A stretch of DNA of 53,580 nucleotides from Betaproteobacteria bacterium. Lineage in GTDB: Bacteria; Pseudomonadota; Gammaproteobacteria; Burkholderiales; Burkholderiaceae_C. The stretch spans positions 1 through 53,580 of the forward strand of contig RFQA01000002.1 of assembly GCA_009925925.1 (NCBI GenBank), in the 5' to 3' direction. This document shows, piece by piece, positions 1 to 8,830 of this stretch (positions are counted from its first letter, which is position 1; each line of letters begins with the position of its first letter). The position numbers were made by a program, and so were the translations under genes. Below the pieces are notes generated by a model. It saw only the letters and a program-made list of their open reading frames with translations. It was not told the origin of the DNA and searched no databases.

Positions 1-25
1 GATCAACGCTGACTACCGGTCTTGA
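1..25 (+). CDS. argJ: 3' end of argJ (partial)
   Basis: Bases 2-25 read I-N-A-D-Y-R-S and then a TGA stop at 23-25. This matches the C-terminal ending I know for ornithine acetyltransferase ArgJ (arginine biosynthesis), and argJ is the usual neighbour upstream of the ATPase and mutT genes in Burkholderiales. Only seven codons are visible, so the call rests on that peptide and on gene order. Confidence 0.6.
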
Positions 26-36
26 CGGGGCGCGCC

Positions 37-912
37 ATGAACGATGCCTTGGAGCGATTTTTCGCGCGTGCCGAACTCTTTATGGATCGTGTGGAGGCGT
101 CTCTACCCCACACATTGACCGCACCAGATTGGACTGCATCTATAGCTTTTAGATACCGTCGTCGCAGCTCAGGCCAAGGTGTCATCGGTCCGGTTGCTCA
201 CGTGGGTGCCATGAACCTTGAGTCGCTTCGTGAGATCGACGATCAGAAGGAAAAGATTTATCGCAACACCGCTCAGTTTGTCCGAGGGGGCACAGCGAAT
301 AATGTGTTACTTACAGGCGCACGTGGGACAGGAAAATCCTCGTTGATACGTGCTTGCTTGCATACGTTTGCACCAAAAGGCTTGCGACTGATTGAAGTCG
401 ACAAAGCAGATTTGATCGACTTGCAGGACATCATTGAGCTCATCGCTTCGCGCCCCGAAAAGTTCATCATTTTTTGCGATGACCTCAGCTTTGACGATGG
501 CGAGCCCGGCTACAAGGCGCTGAAGTCTGTACTAGATGGATCGGTCGCTGCTTCTACGCCCAATGTGCTGATATACGCGACCAGCAACCGCCGCCACCTG
601 TTGCCTGAGTACATGTCCGAGAACAACACCTACAAACACACCGAGGATGGCGAGGTCCATCCCGGTGAAGGTGTCGAGGAGAAGATCTCCCTATCGGAGC
701 GATTCGGTTTGTGGATCAGCTTCTACCCCTTCAGCCAGGACGAGTATTTGTCTATCGTCGACCAATGGCTGAGTAGTCTGGGATTCGGTGCAGAACAGAT
801 TGCCGCTGCAAGGTCTGAAGCATTGCTGTGGGCCCTGGAGCGCGGTGCCCGCAGTGGTCGCGTTGCCTACCAGTTTGCCCGCGACTTTGCGGGCAGAACC
901 GCCCTGCCATGA
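37..912 (+). CDS. AAA-type ATPase, DUF815 family
   Basis: A predicted cytosolic P-loop ATPase of 291 residues. Walker A is GARGTGKS at about residues 94-101 and Walker B is FIIFCDDLSF near residue 146, followed by an N-rich stretch (YATSNRRHL) that fits a sensor region. This layout is typical of DUF815 proteins, whose cellular role is not established. I chose ATG at 37; an in-frame TTG at 22 would overlap the argJ stop. The gene ends in an ATGA overlap with mutT, so the two are probably co-translated. ATPase family is well supported; function is unknown. Confidence 0.85.
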   Translation: MNDALERFFARAELFMDRVEASLPHTLTAPDWTASIAFRYRRRSSGQGVIGPVAHVGAMNLESLREIDDQKEKIYRNTAQFVRGGTANNVLLTGARGTGKSSLIRACLHTFAPKGLRLIEVDKADLIDLQDIIELIASRPEKFIIFCDDLSFDDGEPGYKALKSVLDGSVAASTPNVLIYATSNRRHLLPEYMSENNTYKHTEDGEVHPGEGVEEKISLSERFGLWISFYPFSQDEYLSIVDQWLSSLGFGAEQIAAARSEALLWALERGARSGRVAYQFARDFAGRTALP

Positions 913-1412
913 TCCAGCCTATGGTGGCTGACCCGTTGATAGCACGTGAAGGCGGGGTGAATCGCAAGGTGGTGGAGGTGGCAGTGGGAGTTCTGATACT
1001 TCCTGATGGTGCTTTCCTTTTGACGTCTCGTCCTGAGGGCAAGGCCTATGCAGGTTACTGGGAGTTCCCCGGTGGCAAAGTCGAGCAGGGTGAATCGATT
1101 GAGCAGGCCTTGCGCCGGGAGCTTCTAGAGGAGATAGGGGTCACCATCGCAAATGCAACTCCTTGGCGCGTGGAGCTGGTGGACTATCCACATGCCTTGG
1201 TGAGACTTCACTTTTGCAAAGTGCTTGAGTGGAGCGGCGAGCTGGAAATGCGTGAGGGCCAGGCTTACTCGTGGCAACAATTACCAGTGCGGGCGTATCC
1301 AGTGTTACCTGGGACCATTCCTGTGTTGGACTGGTTTGCACAAGAGCGCAACTTTGTTGGTGCTACTATTTTTGTAGCTGCTGGCGCAGATTCATCGGGC
1401 GCTACAGCCTGA
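909..1412 (+). CDS. mutT: NUDIX hydrolase, MutT-type 8-oxo-dGTP diphosphatase
   Basis: A 167-residue NUDIX protein expected to hydrolyse 8-oxo-dGTP to the monophosphate and so prevent A:T to C:G transversions. The Nudix box runs at about residues 55-78, with GGKVEQGE and then RELLEEIGV carrying the metal-binding glutamates; the preceding GYWEFPGG is the standard MutT lead-in. The start is the ATG of the ATGA overlap with the ATPase gene; longer readings from 828 run into that gene. The last ~16 codons (GATIFVAAGADSSGATA) and the stop lie inside a copy of the 48-bp dispersed repeat, so the native C-terminus may have been replaced. Confidence 0.88.
   Translation: MIQPMVADPLIAREGGVNRKVVEVAVGVLILPDGAFLLTSRPEGKAYAGYWEFPGGKVEQGESIEQALRRELLEEIGVTIANATPWRVELVDYPHALVRLHFCKVLEWSGELEMREGQAYSWQQLPVRAYPVLPGTIPVLDWFAQERNFVGATIFVAAGADSSGATA
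1362..1409 (+). repeat. 48-bp dispersed repeat, copy A (mutT 3' end)
   Basis: This copy begins GCTACTATTTTTGTAGC, continues with GCTGGCGCA, has a variable 6-8 base stretch, and ends CGGGCGCTACAGCC. It aligns along its whole length with copy E at 44081. The first half has dyad symmetry (GCTAC ... GTAGC) and could form a small hairpin. It lies inside the last codons of mutT. Confidence 0.75.
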
Positions 1413-1413
1413 T

Positions 1414-1611
1414 TTATTGCATTTTTGGATCGCCGAACGGTACGTCTTCCGGGGGGGCTTCCGTCGGTACGCGAAATGCTTCACTCGCCCAAGCGCCTAG
1501 ATCGTGATTTTTACAGCGTTCGCTGCAAAAGGGGCGGTAGAGGTTGGACGGGCCAAAAACACTATCTCCGCCACATCCGGGGCACCGGACGATTTTTTCA
1601 GTCTCTGCCAT
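1414..1611 (-). CDS. yacG: DNA gyrase inhibitor YacG, zinc-binding
   Basis: A 65-residue protein with a four-cysteine zinc site, C10-x2-C13 and C29-x3-C33, and the acidic C-terminal tail typical of YacG. In E. coli YacG binds GyrB and inhibits gyrase. It is the last gene of the minus-strand operon, 30 bp downstream of zapD, and its stop is one base from the mutT stop on the opposite strand. The coaE-zapD-yacG order is conserved in proteobacteria, which supports the call. Confidence 0.9.
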   Translation of the reverse strand: MAETEKIVRCPGCGGDSVFGPSNLYRPFCSERCKNHDLGAWASEAFRVPTEAPPEDVPFGDPKMQ

Positions 1612-1641
1612 CTTCTGTTTTGGTTAAGGCGAGCTCAGCCC

Positions 1642-2145
1642 TTACGAGCACAGTGTGAGCTCGAAGGCAGTGTCTTGGCCGCATGCGTGCAAGCGGTCAT
1701 CCGCGTCGTGTCGCATCAGGCGAATAGACACCATGAGCCGGTTGCCGCTGATTTCAGGAATGACTTGCAGTTCAGGATCGAGTGCTAAACGCAGTAACTG
1801 AAACGTACGGCCCTGTGGCAAATTCTGCTGAAACTGTCCGCCCACCGCCATCACTTTCTGGGGTGCACCGGAATCTCTCAACATCTTGAGCAGAAGGTGA
1901 ATGGATTCAGCTAACGGAGCCAAGGTGGCTGCCCAGCGCTGGAGATCCTGCTGACGGTCTTTAAGGACATCAGACTTCAAATCCGCGCGTGCCCCCACAT
2001 CCATCACTTCAAAAATGGTGGTCAGTGCGTAATGGTGGTCCAACGGAGAAGCTCGGCCCATCAACTCAGCCAAACGGAGAAACAAATGCTCCAAACGCAA
2101 ATAGGTGCGAATGCGTTCGTTGAAGGGGTATTCGTAGAGGATCAC
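1642..2145 (-). CDS. zapD: Cell division protein ZapD, internally shortened
   Basis: ZapD cross-links FtsZ protofilaments at the division site. The start is GTG at 2145, giving the family N-terminus MILYEYPFNERIR after a GGAAAA Shine-Dalgarno-like run; an upstream in-frame start at 2187 lies inside coaE. The N-terminal part (to about residue 63, ending LKSDVLKD) and the C-terminal part (from RQQDLQRW to FELTLCS) match ZapD well. The product is only 167 residues, while family members are about 247-251, so about 80 residues between these parts are missing without loss of frame. The missing part contains the usual IPGG-x-C-x-FDLP region. The gene lies 22 bp downstream of coaE. Function may be impaired; an assembly error is the main alternative. 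Confidence 0.8.
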   Translation of the reverse strand: MILYEYPFNERIRTYLRLEHLFLRLAELMGRASPLDHHYALTTIFEVMDVGARADLKSDVLKDRQQDLQRWAATLAPLAESIHLLLKMLRDSGAPQKVMAVGGQFQQNLPQGRTFQLLRLALDPELQVIPEISGNRLMVSIRLMRHDADDRLHACGQDTAFELTLCS

Positions 2146-2167
2146 GCTGTTTTTTCCGGACGTCGGA

Positions 2168-2776
2168 TCATAGCCCGAACTGCACACTTATTTGCTTCGT
2201 CAGAGTCTCAAGTTGACTCAAAGTGATCCCATCATTGAAGATCACAAAGTCTGCACCTTTGAGGCGCTTCATCCGCATTGCTTGGGCCGCCAACACGGCG
2301 CGAACCTCGGCTTCTGCTAGTCCACTGCGCCGGCTCACGCGTTCAATTTGCGTATCTTCGGTGCAGTCCACCACAACAATCGTGTCCAGGCTTTTGCGCC
2401 AATGGCTTGATTCCACGAGAAGCGGAATGTCGTACAGCAAGCAAGGTGCCGAGATTGCATCTGCTCTCCGTGTTTCAAGCTCAATCAATGCCTTGACTAG
2501 CGGGTGAACGATGGCTTCCAGGCGTTTTCTTGCATTCGTGTCTTTGAATGCAATTTCTCGCATTTTCGCCCGATCCAAAGCACCATCGTGACCGATAACC
2601 TTAGGGCCAAAGGCTTGAATCAATTCGGATATCGCAGCCCCTCCCGTTGAGGTGGTACTGCGTGAGATGGCATCTGCGTCGATGAGGTAAGCACCGCGTT
2701 GGGTCAAAAAGCGAGCGACGGTACTTTTTCCGCTGCCCATGCCACCTGTCAGTCCGACGCGTATGCCCTTTGACAT
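2168..2776 (-). CDS. coaE: Dephospho-CoA kinase
   Basis: CoaE phosphorylates the ribose 3'-hydroxyl of dephospho-CoA with ATP, the last step of coenzyme A synthesis, in the cytosol. The 202-residue protein has the P-loop GGMGSGKST at residues 11-19, the DAD motif (LIDADAIS) after it, and the conserved LLYDIPLLVE stretch near the middle. Length is normal. It starts 4 bp downstream of pilD and is followed by zapD, so it belongs to the pilBCD-coaE-zapD-yacG operon. Confidence 0.95.
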   Translation of the reverse strand: MSKGIRVGLTGGMGSGKSTVARFLTQRGAYLIDADAISRSTTSTGGAAISELIQAFGPKVIGHDGALDRAKMREIAFKDTNARKRLEAIVHPLVKALIELETRRADAISAPCLLYDIPLLVESSHWRKSLDTIVVVDCTEDTQIERVSRRSGLAEAEVRAVLAAQAMRMKRLKGADFVIFNDGITLSQLETLTKQISVQFGL

Positions 2777-2780
2777 GACG

Positions 2781-3629
2781 CTAGAGATTTACCAAGCTAC
2801 GTAGGGTCTGGGGACCCAATATCAACGCGGTGAACCCTGCGCCAGCAAGGAACGGTCCGAAGGGGACGTAACCACCTTCCCGTAGTCCGGAGGTGAACTT
2901 CATGGCGATACCCACTATGGCACCGATGACAGAGGCCATCAAGATCATGGGGATCAGCACCGGCCACCCAAACCAAGCGCCTAGAGCGGCGAAGAGTTTG
3001 AAGTCTCCATAGCCCATACCTTCTTTACCAGTGACCAATTTAAACAGCCAATAGATAGACCACAAGGAGAGATAGCCTGCAACTGCACCCCAAAAGGCTG
3101 TGCTCAGACCTACTGGAGTCCACTGTAATGCTGCCGCCACAAGGCCGAGCCACAACAACGGCAAAGTAATGTCGTCGGGCAGCAGCGTGGTGTCCCAATC
3201 AATCAATGCCAAGGTCACCAGGCACGCGCTGAAAACGCACCAAGCAATCCCCGCGGGGCTGGCGCCCCATTGCCACGTACAAAAGAAAAAAAGTCCGCCT
3301 GTCGCTATCTCTACCAATGGATAGCGGACGCTGATCGGTTTTCTGCATTTGGAACAGCTGCCCCTCAGTGCGAAGTAACTGATGACAGGAACGTTTTCGT
3401 ACCATGCAATCACAGCCCCGCAGTGAGGGCAGCGTGACCGCGGAATCATCAGATTGAATTTTTCGACCTGCGGAGCCTCTTTCCCGGAAAGCTCTGCGCA
3501 CTCTGCAGCCCACTGGCGCTCCATCATCTTCGGCAAACGATGGATCACCACATTCAAAAAGCTACCAATCAAAAGCCCCAAAACGCCGATAAGGCTTGCG
3601 TCTAGCCACTGCATTCCGGACAACATCAA
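2781..3629 (-). CDS. pilD: Type IV prepilin peptidase / N-methyltransferase
   Basis: An inner-membrane aspartic protease that cleaves the leader of type IV prepilins and N-methylates the new N-terminus. The 282-residue protein has an N-terminal membrane segment (LIGSFLNVVIHRLP), a cytosolic zinc-type loop with two CxxC pairs (CPHC and CSKC), and several membrane helices. The two catalytic aspartates fit LIDWDTTLLPDD and the GYGDFKLFA motif. Its ATG overlaps the pilC stop (ATGA), which indicates translational coupling. Confidence 0.95.
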   Translation of the reverse strand: MMLSGMQWLDASLIGVLGLLIGSFLNVVIHRLPKMMERQWAAECAELSGKEAPQVEKFNLMIPRSRCPHCGAVIAWYENVPVISYFALRGSCSKCRKPISVRYPLVEIATGGLFFFCTWQWGASPAGIAWCVFSACLVTLALIDWDTTLLPDDITLPLLWLGLVAAALQWTPVGLSTAFWGAVAGYLSLWSIYWLFKLVTGKEGMGYGDFKLFAALGAWFGWPVLIPMILMASVIGAIVGIAMKFTSGLREGGYVPFGPFLAGAGFTALILGPQTLRSLVNL

Positions 3630-4843
3630 ACCACTTGGCCCAGTTTGAAAATTGGAAGGTACATCGAGACCACGATGCCGCCGATGACCGTGCCCAAAAC
3701 CACGATGATGATGGGTTCCATGAGGCTGGAAATACCTGCAACCATGTCGTCTACTTCCGCTTCAAAAAAGTCAGCAGCCTTGCCCAGCATGTGATCGATG
3801 GAGCCGGACTCTTCGCCGATAGCGCACATTTGAAGGACCATCGAGGGAAACAAATTGGCATTAGACATTGCTGCGGTGAGTGAGGTACCAGTGGAAACTT
3901 CCTGTTGAATTTTTTGGGTCGCACTTTGATAAACAATATTCCCGGAGGCTCCGCCCACCGAGTCCAAAGCTTCGACAAGAGGTACACCTGCTGCAAACAT
4001 CGTTGATAAGGTTCTCGTCCAACGTGCGACGCAACTCTTGTCTACCATCACTCCGAATATGGGCAGTTTCAACATCAGACGGTCCATAAAGGCTTGTACT
4101 TTCTCGTTACGCCGCCAAGCCTGCATGAAGAAATAAATGCCGCCACCGATACCACCGAAGATGAGCCACCAGTAATCAATAAAGAACTCGCTCATTGCAA
4201 TGACAAATAGTGTGGGCGCGGGTAACTCCCCACCAAACGAGGCGAACACTTGTTTGAAAGACGGAATCACAAAAATCATGATCACCGAAACCACAACAAA
4301 AGCCACCACCAACACGGCGATCGGATACATCAATGCCGATTTGATTTTGGATTTAATGGCTTCAGTCTTCTCCATGTAGACGGCCAAACGGTCTAGCAAT
4401 TGATCCAGGATACCGGCTGATTCACCGGCTTCCACCAGGTTGCAATACAGATTGTCAAAGTACAAGGGGTATTTCCGGAAAGCTGAGCTCAAGGAGGTTC
4501 CGGTTTCCACGTCGGAGCGAATGTCACTCAGTAACTTGGTAACACTCGGGTTGGGGTTGCCTCGCCCCACGATGTCGAATGCCTGTAACAAGGGAACTCC
4601 GGCCTTCATCATGGTCGCCAACTGGCGGGTAAATATAGCCATATCCTTAGGCTTGATCGACTTGCCGGAGCGCATTCGGCGCTTCTTGATTTTCGTGGGT
4701 GTCACGCCTTGGCGGCGCAGCATGGACTTGACCTGATTTTCACCAACGGCACGAGTTTCTCCCCGCACCTGCTTGCCGTTCCGGTCTTTACCTTCCCATT
4801 CAAACACTGCGTCTTTCGATTCCGCAGACTTTGCTGTTGCCAT
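3626..4843 (-). CDS. pilC: Type IV pilus inner-membrane platform protein PilC
   Basis: PilC (GspF family, 405 residues) forms the inner-membrane platform on which the PilB ATPase drives pilus assembly. The two GspF repeats are visible: one starts near IFTRQLATMMKAGVPLLQAF, the second near WTRTLSTMFAAGVPLVEAL. Hydrophobic segments follow each repeat, and the C-terminus LMEPIIIVVLGTVIGGIVV is typical. It is placed between pilB (18 bp upstream) and pilD (4-bp overlap). Confidence 0.96.
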   Translation of the reverse strand: MATAKSAESKDAVFEWEGKDRNGKQVRGETRAVGENQVKSMLRRQGVTPTKIKKRRMRSGKSIKPKDMAIFTRQLATMMKAGVPLLQAFDIVGRGNPNPSVTKLLSDIRSDVETGTSLSSAFRKYPLYFDNLYCNLVEAGESAGILDQLLDRLAVYMEKTEAIKSKIKSALMYPIAVLVVAFVVVSVIMIFVIPSFKQVFASFGGELPAPTLFVIAMSEFFIDYWWLIFGGIGGGIYFFMQAWRRNEKVQAFMDRLMLKLPIFGVMVDKSCVARWTRTLSTMFAAGVPLVEALDSVGGASGNIVYQSATQKIQQEVSTGTSLTAAMSNANLFPSMVLQMCAIGEESGSIDHMLGKAADFFEAEVDDMVAGISSLMEPIIIVVLGTVIGGIVVSMYLPIFKLGQVV

Positions 4844-4861
4844 AGTTCCCCCGGGTTTTCT

Positions 4862-6595
4862 TTATTCGTTGGTCACAGCAAGCACTTCTTCCAACGAAGT
4901 CAGCCCTTGTTTCACTTTATGGAGGCCGGACTGCCTCAGGGATCGCACACCCTCCAACTCAGACTGGGCTGCAATATCCATCGCACTACCGTCGCGCAAG
5001 ATAATCCGTTGTATCTCTTCGCTAATGGGCATCACTTGATAGATGCCTACGCGGCCTTTGTAGCCATTGTTGCAAGCTGAGCATCCAACCGCACGATAGG
5101 GCTTCCAGCTTCCGTCCAATTCATCTGCCTTGAAACCTGCATCCAGTAGTGCTTTCTCAGGCACATCTGCAGGTTGTTTGCAGTTGAGGCATAAGCGTCG
5201 CGCCAGACGCTGCGCCGTAATCAGAATGACACTGGAAGCGATGTTGAAGGGCTGGATGCCCATATTTCGCATCCGAGTCAGCGTTGTCGGCGCATCGTTC
5301 GTATGCAGGGTTGACAACACCAAGTGTCCGGTTTGCGCCGCCTTGATGGAAATATCTGCGGTTTCCAGATCCCGGATTTCCCCGACCATGATGATGTCCG
5401 GGTCCTGTCGCAGAAAAGACTTCAGAGCAGCAGCAAAGGTCAGTCCCGCCTTCTCGTTGACGTTGACCTGATTCACGCCCGGTAAATTGATTTCTGAAGG
5501 GTCTTCTGCCGTGGCGATGTTAACGCCGGGCTGATTGAGCATATTCAGGCAGGTGTACAGCGACACGGTTTTGCCAGAGCCCGTAGGCCCTGTCACCAAA
5601 ATCATGCCGTAAGGCCGCCCGATTGCCTTGATCAAGCGTTCTTTTTCTTCAATTTCATAACCAAGGGCATCAATGCCCAACTTGGCGCTGCTCGGGTCCA
5701 GGATACGGATCACAATCTTTTCGCCGAACAGGGTGGGTAGAGTGCTAACCCGGAAGTCGATCACCCGGTCCGCGCCTACCTTAAGTTTCATGCGGCCGTC
5801 CTGGGGGACCCTTTTTTCAGAGATATCCATACGGGATATCACCTTGATGCGGGACGCCAGTTTGTCTTTGATGGCTATCGGAGGGCTGGCAATTTCGCGC
5901 AACTCTCCGTCAATCCGGAAGCGAACGCGGTACTGGTGTTCATAGGGCTCAAAGTGCAAGTCCGAGGCACGCATACTGAATGCATCCATGAGCATTTTGT
6001 GCAGGAAGCGGACGACCGGGGCGTCTTCGACCTCGGCAGTTGCCGTCTGGGTGGTGTCAGTCGCCGCTTCGGCGGCGGACTCATCAAACTCGAAATCCCC
6101 CCCGATGATCTCTTCCATCGCCTCACTGGCGGTTACGGTGTTCGCATCAACAATCTTGGACAGCTTGTCGTACTCTGCGATCACCCAGTCGAAGCCCATC
6201 TGGGTTGAGAACTTAATGCGTTCCGCCGCTTGCTGATCAGAAGGGTCTGCGGTTGCAATGATCAGGCGGTTCCCCCGCTTGCTTAGCACCAGCACCCTGA
6301 ATTCTGTGCAAATCTTTGAGTCCAGCAGCCCCTTGGGTAGTCTTTGTACGTCGACCGCATCCAAGTCAATCAGGGGCGCGGCAAAGGCATTTGACAAAGT
6401 CTGGGCGAGATCAGCAGGCGACACCGCGCCTGAGCCCACCATTTCGGCCATGAAACTATTTTTCCCGGAGACCGCTTTGCGGTAGATGTCTTCCGCCGTC
6501 TTTTGGGGAATTTTGCCGGCGGCTACCAGTGCCCGGCCGATGCCCGGCAGGGCGACTGTACTGGGGTCGCGGGTCGTGGTGTCTGCGGATGCCAT
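4862..6595 (-). CDS. pilB: Type IV pilus assembly ATPase PilB
   Basis: The cytosolic hexameric ATPase that powers pilus extension. The 577-residue protein has the N-terminal T2SSE domain (about residues 20-165), Walker A GPTGSGKT at 336-343, a Walker B-like IIMVGEIRD near 400-410, and the HTNDAPTT histidine-box motif near 431. Two CxxC pairs (C469/C472 and C505/C508) form the zinc site usual for PilB. It is the first gene of the minus-strand operon. The 106 bp upstream, to the rfbC end of the neighbouring fused gene, hold no other gene and should contain its promoter, though I see no clear -35/-10 pair. Confidence 0.96.
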   Translation of the reverse strand: MASADTTTRDPSTVALPGIGRALVAAGKIPQKTAEDIYRKAVSGKNSFMAEMVGSGAVSPADLAQTLSNAFAAPLIDLDAVDVQRLPKGLLDSKICTEFRVLVLSKRGNRLIIATADPSDQQAAERIKFSTQMGFDWVIAEYDKLSKIVDANTVTASEAMEEIIGGDFEFDESAAEAATDTTQTATAEVEDAPVVRFLHKMLMDAFSMRASDLHFEPYEHQYRVRFRIDGELREIASPPIAIKDKLASRIKVISRMDISEKRVPQDGRMKLKVGADRVIDFRVSTLPTLFGEKIVIRILDPSSAKLGIDALGYEIEEKERLIKAIGRPYGMILVTGPTGSGKTVSLYTCLNMLNQPGVNIATAEDPSEINLPGVNQVNVNEKAGLTFAAALKSFLRQDPDIIMVGEIRDLETADISIKAAQTGHLVLSTLHTNDAPTTLTRMRNMGIQPFNIASSVILITAQRLARRLCLNCKQPADVPEKALLDAGFKADELDGSWKPYRAVGCSACNNGYKGRVGIYQVMPISEEIQRIILRDGSAMDIAAQSELEGVRSLRQSGLHKVKQGLTSLEEVLAVTNE

Positions 6596-6701
6596 AAGCC
6601 TTCTAGGATAGCCGAAGCCATGGTCCTTCAGGGCTCCAGAATCAAGCAGTTACCAATTTTCACCGACAGAACGTGGTGATTTCCACACCACAGGCACGCC
6701 A

Positions 6702-7922
6702 CTAAGGTTTTTCCAGCACGTCTGCAAATGCGGCGCCGGCAGAGTCCTTGACTGAAAGTTGGGGCGCAATGGTCATCGCAGGCCACCTAATAGCCAGCTT
6801 AGTGTCATTCCAGGCAATGCATCGCTCATGTTCCGGAGCGTAGTAGTCCGTGGTTTTGTACAAAAACTCTGCTGTTTCAGACAGCACCACAAAGCCGTGC
6901 GCAAGGCCCGGCGGCACCCAGAGCTGCCGCTTGTTGGAGGCAGAAAGAACTTCCCCCACCCACGTTCCGAAGGTGGGGGACTCAGGGCGGATATCCACCG
7001 CGACGTCAAACACCTCGCCCGCCACCACCCGCACCAGCTTGCCTTGGGGCTGCTGCACCTGGTAGTGCAAACCACGCAAAACACCATAGCCGGACTTGGA
7101 GTGGTTTGCATCATCAATCCAGCCGCTGCGCCAGGCGATCTCCTCCGGGCAGGCTACTTTCAGCCCCTGCCGGTTCTCGATGGTGTGAATGAACTGGCTT
7201 GCCTCCAGCATGGATTCATGGGTGCCCGTATCCAGCCACGCGTAGCCGCGGCCCATCGTTTGAACATCCAGCGCACCTCGCTCCAGATACATCCGGTTCA
7301 GGTCGGTGATTTCCAGTTCGCCTCGGGCGGAGGGTCTTACTTGTTTGGCCATTTCCACCACATGGGCGTCATAGAAATACAAGCCTGTCACAGCGTAGCG
7401 CGACTTGGGTGTTTTGGGCTTCTCTTCCAGGCTGATCGCTTTGCCTTGCGCATCAAACTCCACCACGCCGTAACGTTCCGGGTCGTTGACTGCATAGGCA
7501 AACACGGTGGCTCCTGTGGCAGTCTCTGTGGCACTTTTCAGGAGACCTGCGAAGTCGTGTCCGTAAAAGATGTTGTCACCCAAAATCAGCGCACTGGGGG
7601 CACCGTCCAGAAAGGACTCGCCAATCAGAAAGGCCTGTGCCAAACCATCCGGCGAGGGCTGCACTGCGTACTCAATGCGAATGCCCCACTGGCTGCCGTC
7701 CCCCAGCAGTTGCTTAAAGCGCGGGGTGTCCTGCGGGGTACTGATGACAAGAATTTCCTTGATGCCTGCCAGCAGCAGCACGCTCAAAGGGTAATAAATC
7801 ATGGGCTTGTCGTAGATGGGCAGCAATTGCTTGCTGACCGCCTGAGTGGCCGGGTACAGCCGGGTACCTGAGCCGCCGGCCAGGATGATGCCTTTACGTG
7901 CTTTTGAGTTTGTCGTCGTCAT
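6702..7922 (-). CDS. Fused RfbA-RfbC: glucose-1-phosphate thymidylyltransferase joined to truncated dTDP-4-dehydrorhamnose 3,5-epimerase
   Basis: One 406-residue reading frame joins two dTDP-rhamnose enzymes. Residues 1-271 are RfbA (nucleotide-binding GGSGTRLYP, then EKP and the C-terminal [14 protein letters not shown]). From about residue 272 it is RfbC, entering at [16 protein letters not shown] and running to a normal C-terminus. RfbA lacks its last ~24 residues and RfbC its first ~50, which normally hold two beta strands and substrate contacts; the RfbC catalytic histidine (LRGLHYQ) is kept. The start ATG at 7922 ([11 protein letters not shown]) lies 2 bp from the rfbD stop. The junction looks like an in-frame deletion across two adjacent genes, real or from assembly. 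Epimerase activity is doubtful; transferase activity is uncertain. Confidence 0.85.
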   Translation of the reverse strand: MTTTNSKARKGIILAGGSGTRLYPATQAVSKQLLPIYDKPMIYYPLSVLLLAGIKEILVISTPQDTPRFKQLLGDGSQWGIRIEYAVQPSPDGLAQAFLIGESFLDGAPSALILGDNIFYGHDFAGLLKSATETATGATVFAYAVNDPERYGVVEFDAQGKAISLEEKPKTPKSRYAVTGLYFYDAHVVEMAKQVRPSARGELEITDLNRMYLERGALDVQTMGRGYAWLDTGTHESMLEASQFIHTIENRQGLKVACPEEIAWRSGWIDDANHSKSGYGVLRGLHYQVQQPQGKLVRVVAGEVFDVAVDIRPESPTFGTWVGEVLSASNKRQLWVPPGLAHGFVVLSETAEFLYKTTDYYAPEHERCIAWNDTKLAIRWPAMTIAPQLSVKDSAGAAFADVLEKP

Positions 7923-7924
7923 GT

Positions 7925-8830
7925 TTACTTCCCTGCAATTTCGATCAGCATGCGCTTCACGCCATCCTGCCAATGGGGCAGCTTCAGTCCGAATGCAGCT
8001 TGCAGTTTGGTCGTGTCCAGGCGCGAGTTCAGCGGCCGCTTGGCCGGTGTGGGGTAGCTGCTGGTGCGCGTGGGGCTAACTTTGTCAGCAGTGGCTTTGA
8101 GCGGCAATCCCAAGGCCGCAGCCTGCCCCAGTACAAATTGCGCATATCCGTGCCAAGTGGTCTCGCCCGCTGCAATGCAGTGGTAAAGCCCGGCTAGTTC
8201 CGGCTGTGCTTGCAGGCTGCGGATGGCGTGAGCCGTCACATCGGCCAGCAGTTCGGCGGACGTGGGCGCGCCGAATTGGTCGTTGATGACGGTGAGCGCA
8301 TCCCGCTCACTTGCCAGGCGCAGCATGGTCTTGGCAAAGTTACCGCCCCGGGTGGCATACACCCAGCTGGTGCGCAAGATCAGGTGTTTGGGGCAGGTAG
8401 CCACCGCCTGTTCACCCTCTAGTTTGGTCTGGCCGTACACACTCAAAGGACCGGTCGCGTGGGTTTCTTTCCAAGGTGCGCTGCCACTACCGTCAAACAC
8501 ATAGTCTGTGCTGTAGTGGATCAGCCATGCTCCTGTTTTGATAGCGGTTCGCGCAAGTACGGCGGGGGCTAGGGAGTTAATAGTGCGTGCAAGCTCAGGC
8601 TCGATCTCGGCTTTGTCTACCGCAGTGTGAGCCGCCGCGTTGACGATCACATCCGCTTGCACCACTTCGACGGTGCGCTCCAGCCCTGCCAAGTCGGTCA
8701 AGTCGCCGCACAGGCCTTGCGGGTTCTGGCTGGCATCAAAGTCCAGCGCTACCACCTCGCCCAGCACGCCTAAAGAGCGTTGCAGCTCCCAGCCCACCTG
8801 GCCGCCGCGGCCCAACAGCATGATCTTCAT
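7925..8830 (-). CDS. rfbD: dTDP-4-dehydrorhamnose reductase
   Basis: RfbD reduces dTDP-4-dehydro-L-rhamnose to dTDP-L-rhamnose with NAD(P)H, the final step of the pathway. The 301-residue SDR protein has the Rossmann motif [10 protein letters not shown] at its start and the catalytic YGQTK (YxxxK) after [10 protein letters not shown]. The ATG overlaps the rfbB stop by 4 bp. Around 8529-8576 the gene carries a stretch matching the 48-bp dispersed repeat in antisense, encoding RTAIKTGA, but protein length there looks normal. Confidence 0.94.
   Translation of the reverse strand: MKIMLLGRGGQVGWELQRSLGVLGEVVALDFDASQNPQGLCGDLTDLAGLERTVEVVQADVIVNAAAHTAVDKAEIEPELARTINSLAPAVLARTAIKTGAWLIHYSTDYVFDGSGSAPWKETHATGPLSVYGQTKLEGEQAVATCPKHLILRTSWVYATRGGNFAKTMLRLASERDALTVINDQFGAPTSAELLADVTAHAIRSLQAQPELAGLYHCIAAGETTWHGYAQFVLGQAAALGLPLKATADKVSPTRTSSYPTPAKRPLNSRLDTTKLQAAFGLKLPHWQDGVKRMLIEIAGK
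8529..8576 (+). repeat. 48-bp dispersed repeat, copy B (inside rfbD)
   Basis: On the plus strand this reads GCTCCTGTTTTGATAGC, then GGTTCGCGCA, a variable stretch and GGGGGCTAGGG. It resembles copy E at 44081 most closely in the first 27 bases. It lies inside rfbD, which is read from the other strand, so the gene reads the repeat backwards. Similarity weakens in the second half. Confidence 0.5.

Noticed and set aside
6674-6692. GTGGTG-ATTTCCA-CACCAC hairpin between pilB and the rfb genes
   Set aside because: No T-run follows and it is upstream of pilB rather than after a gene; not supported as a terminator.
6702-7922. Reading the RfbA-RfbC frame as a designed bifunctional enzyme
   Set aside because: Both halves lack conserved parts at the junction, so deletion explains it better than domain fusion.
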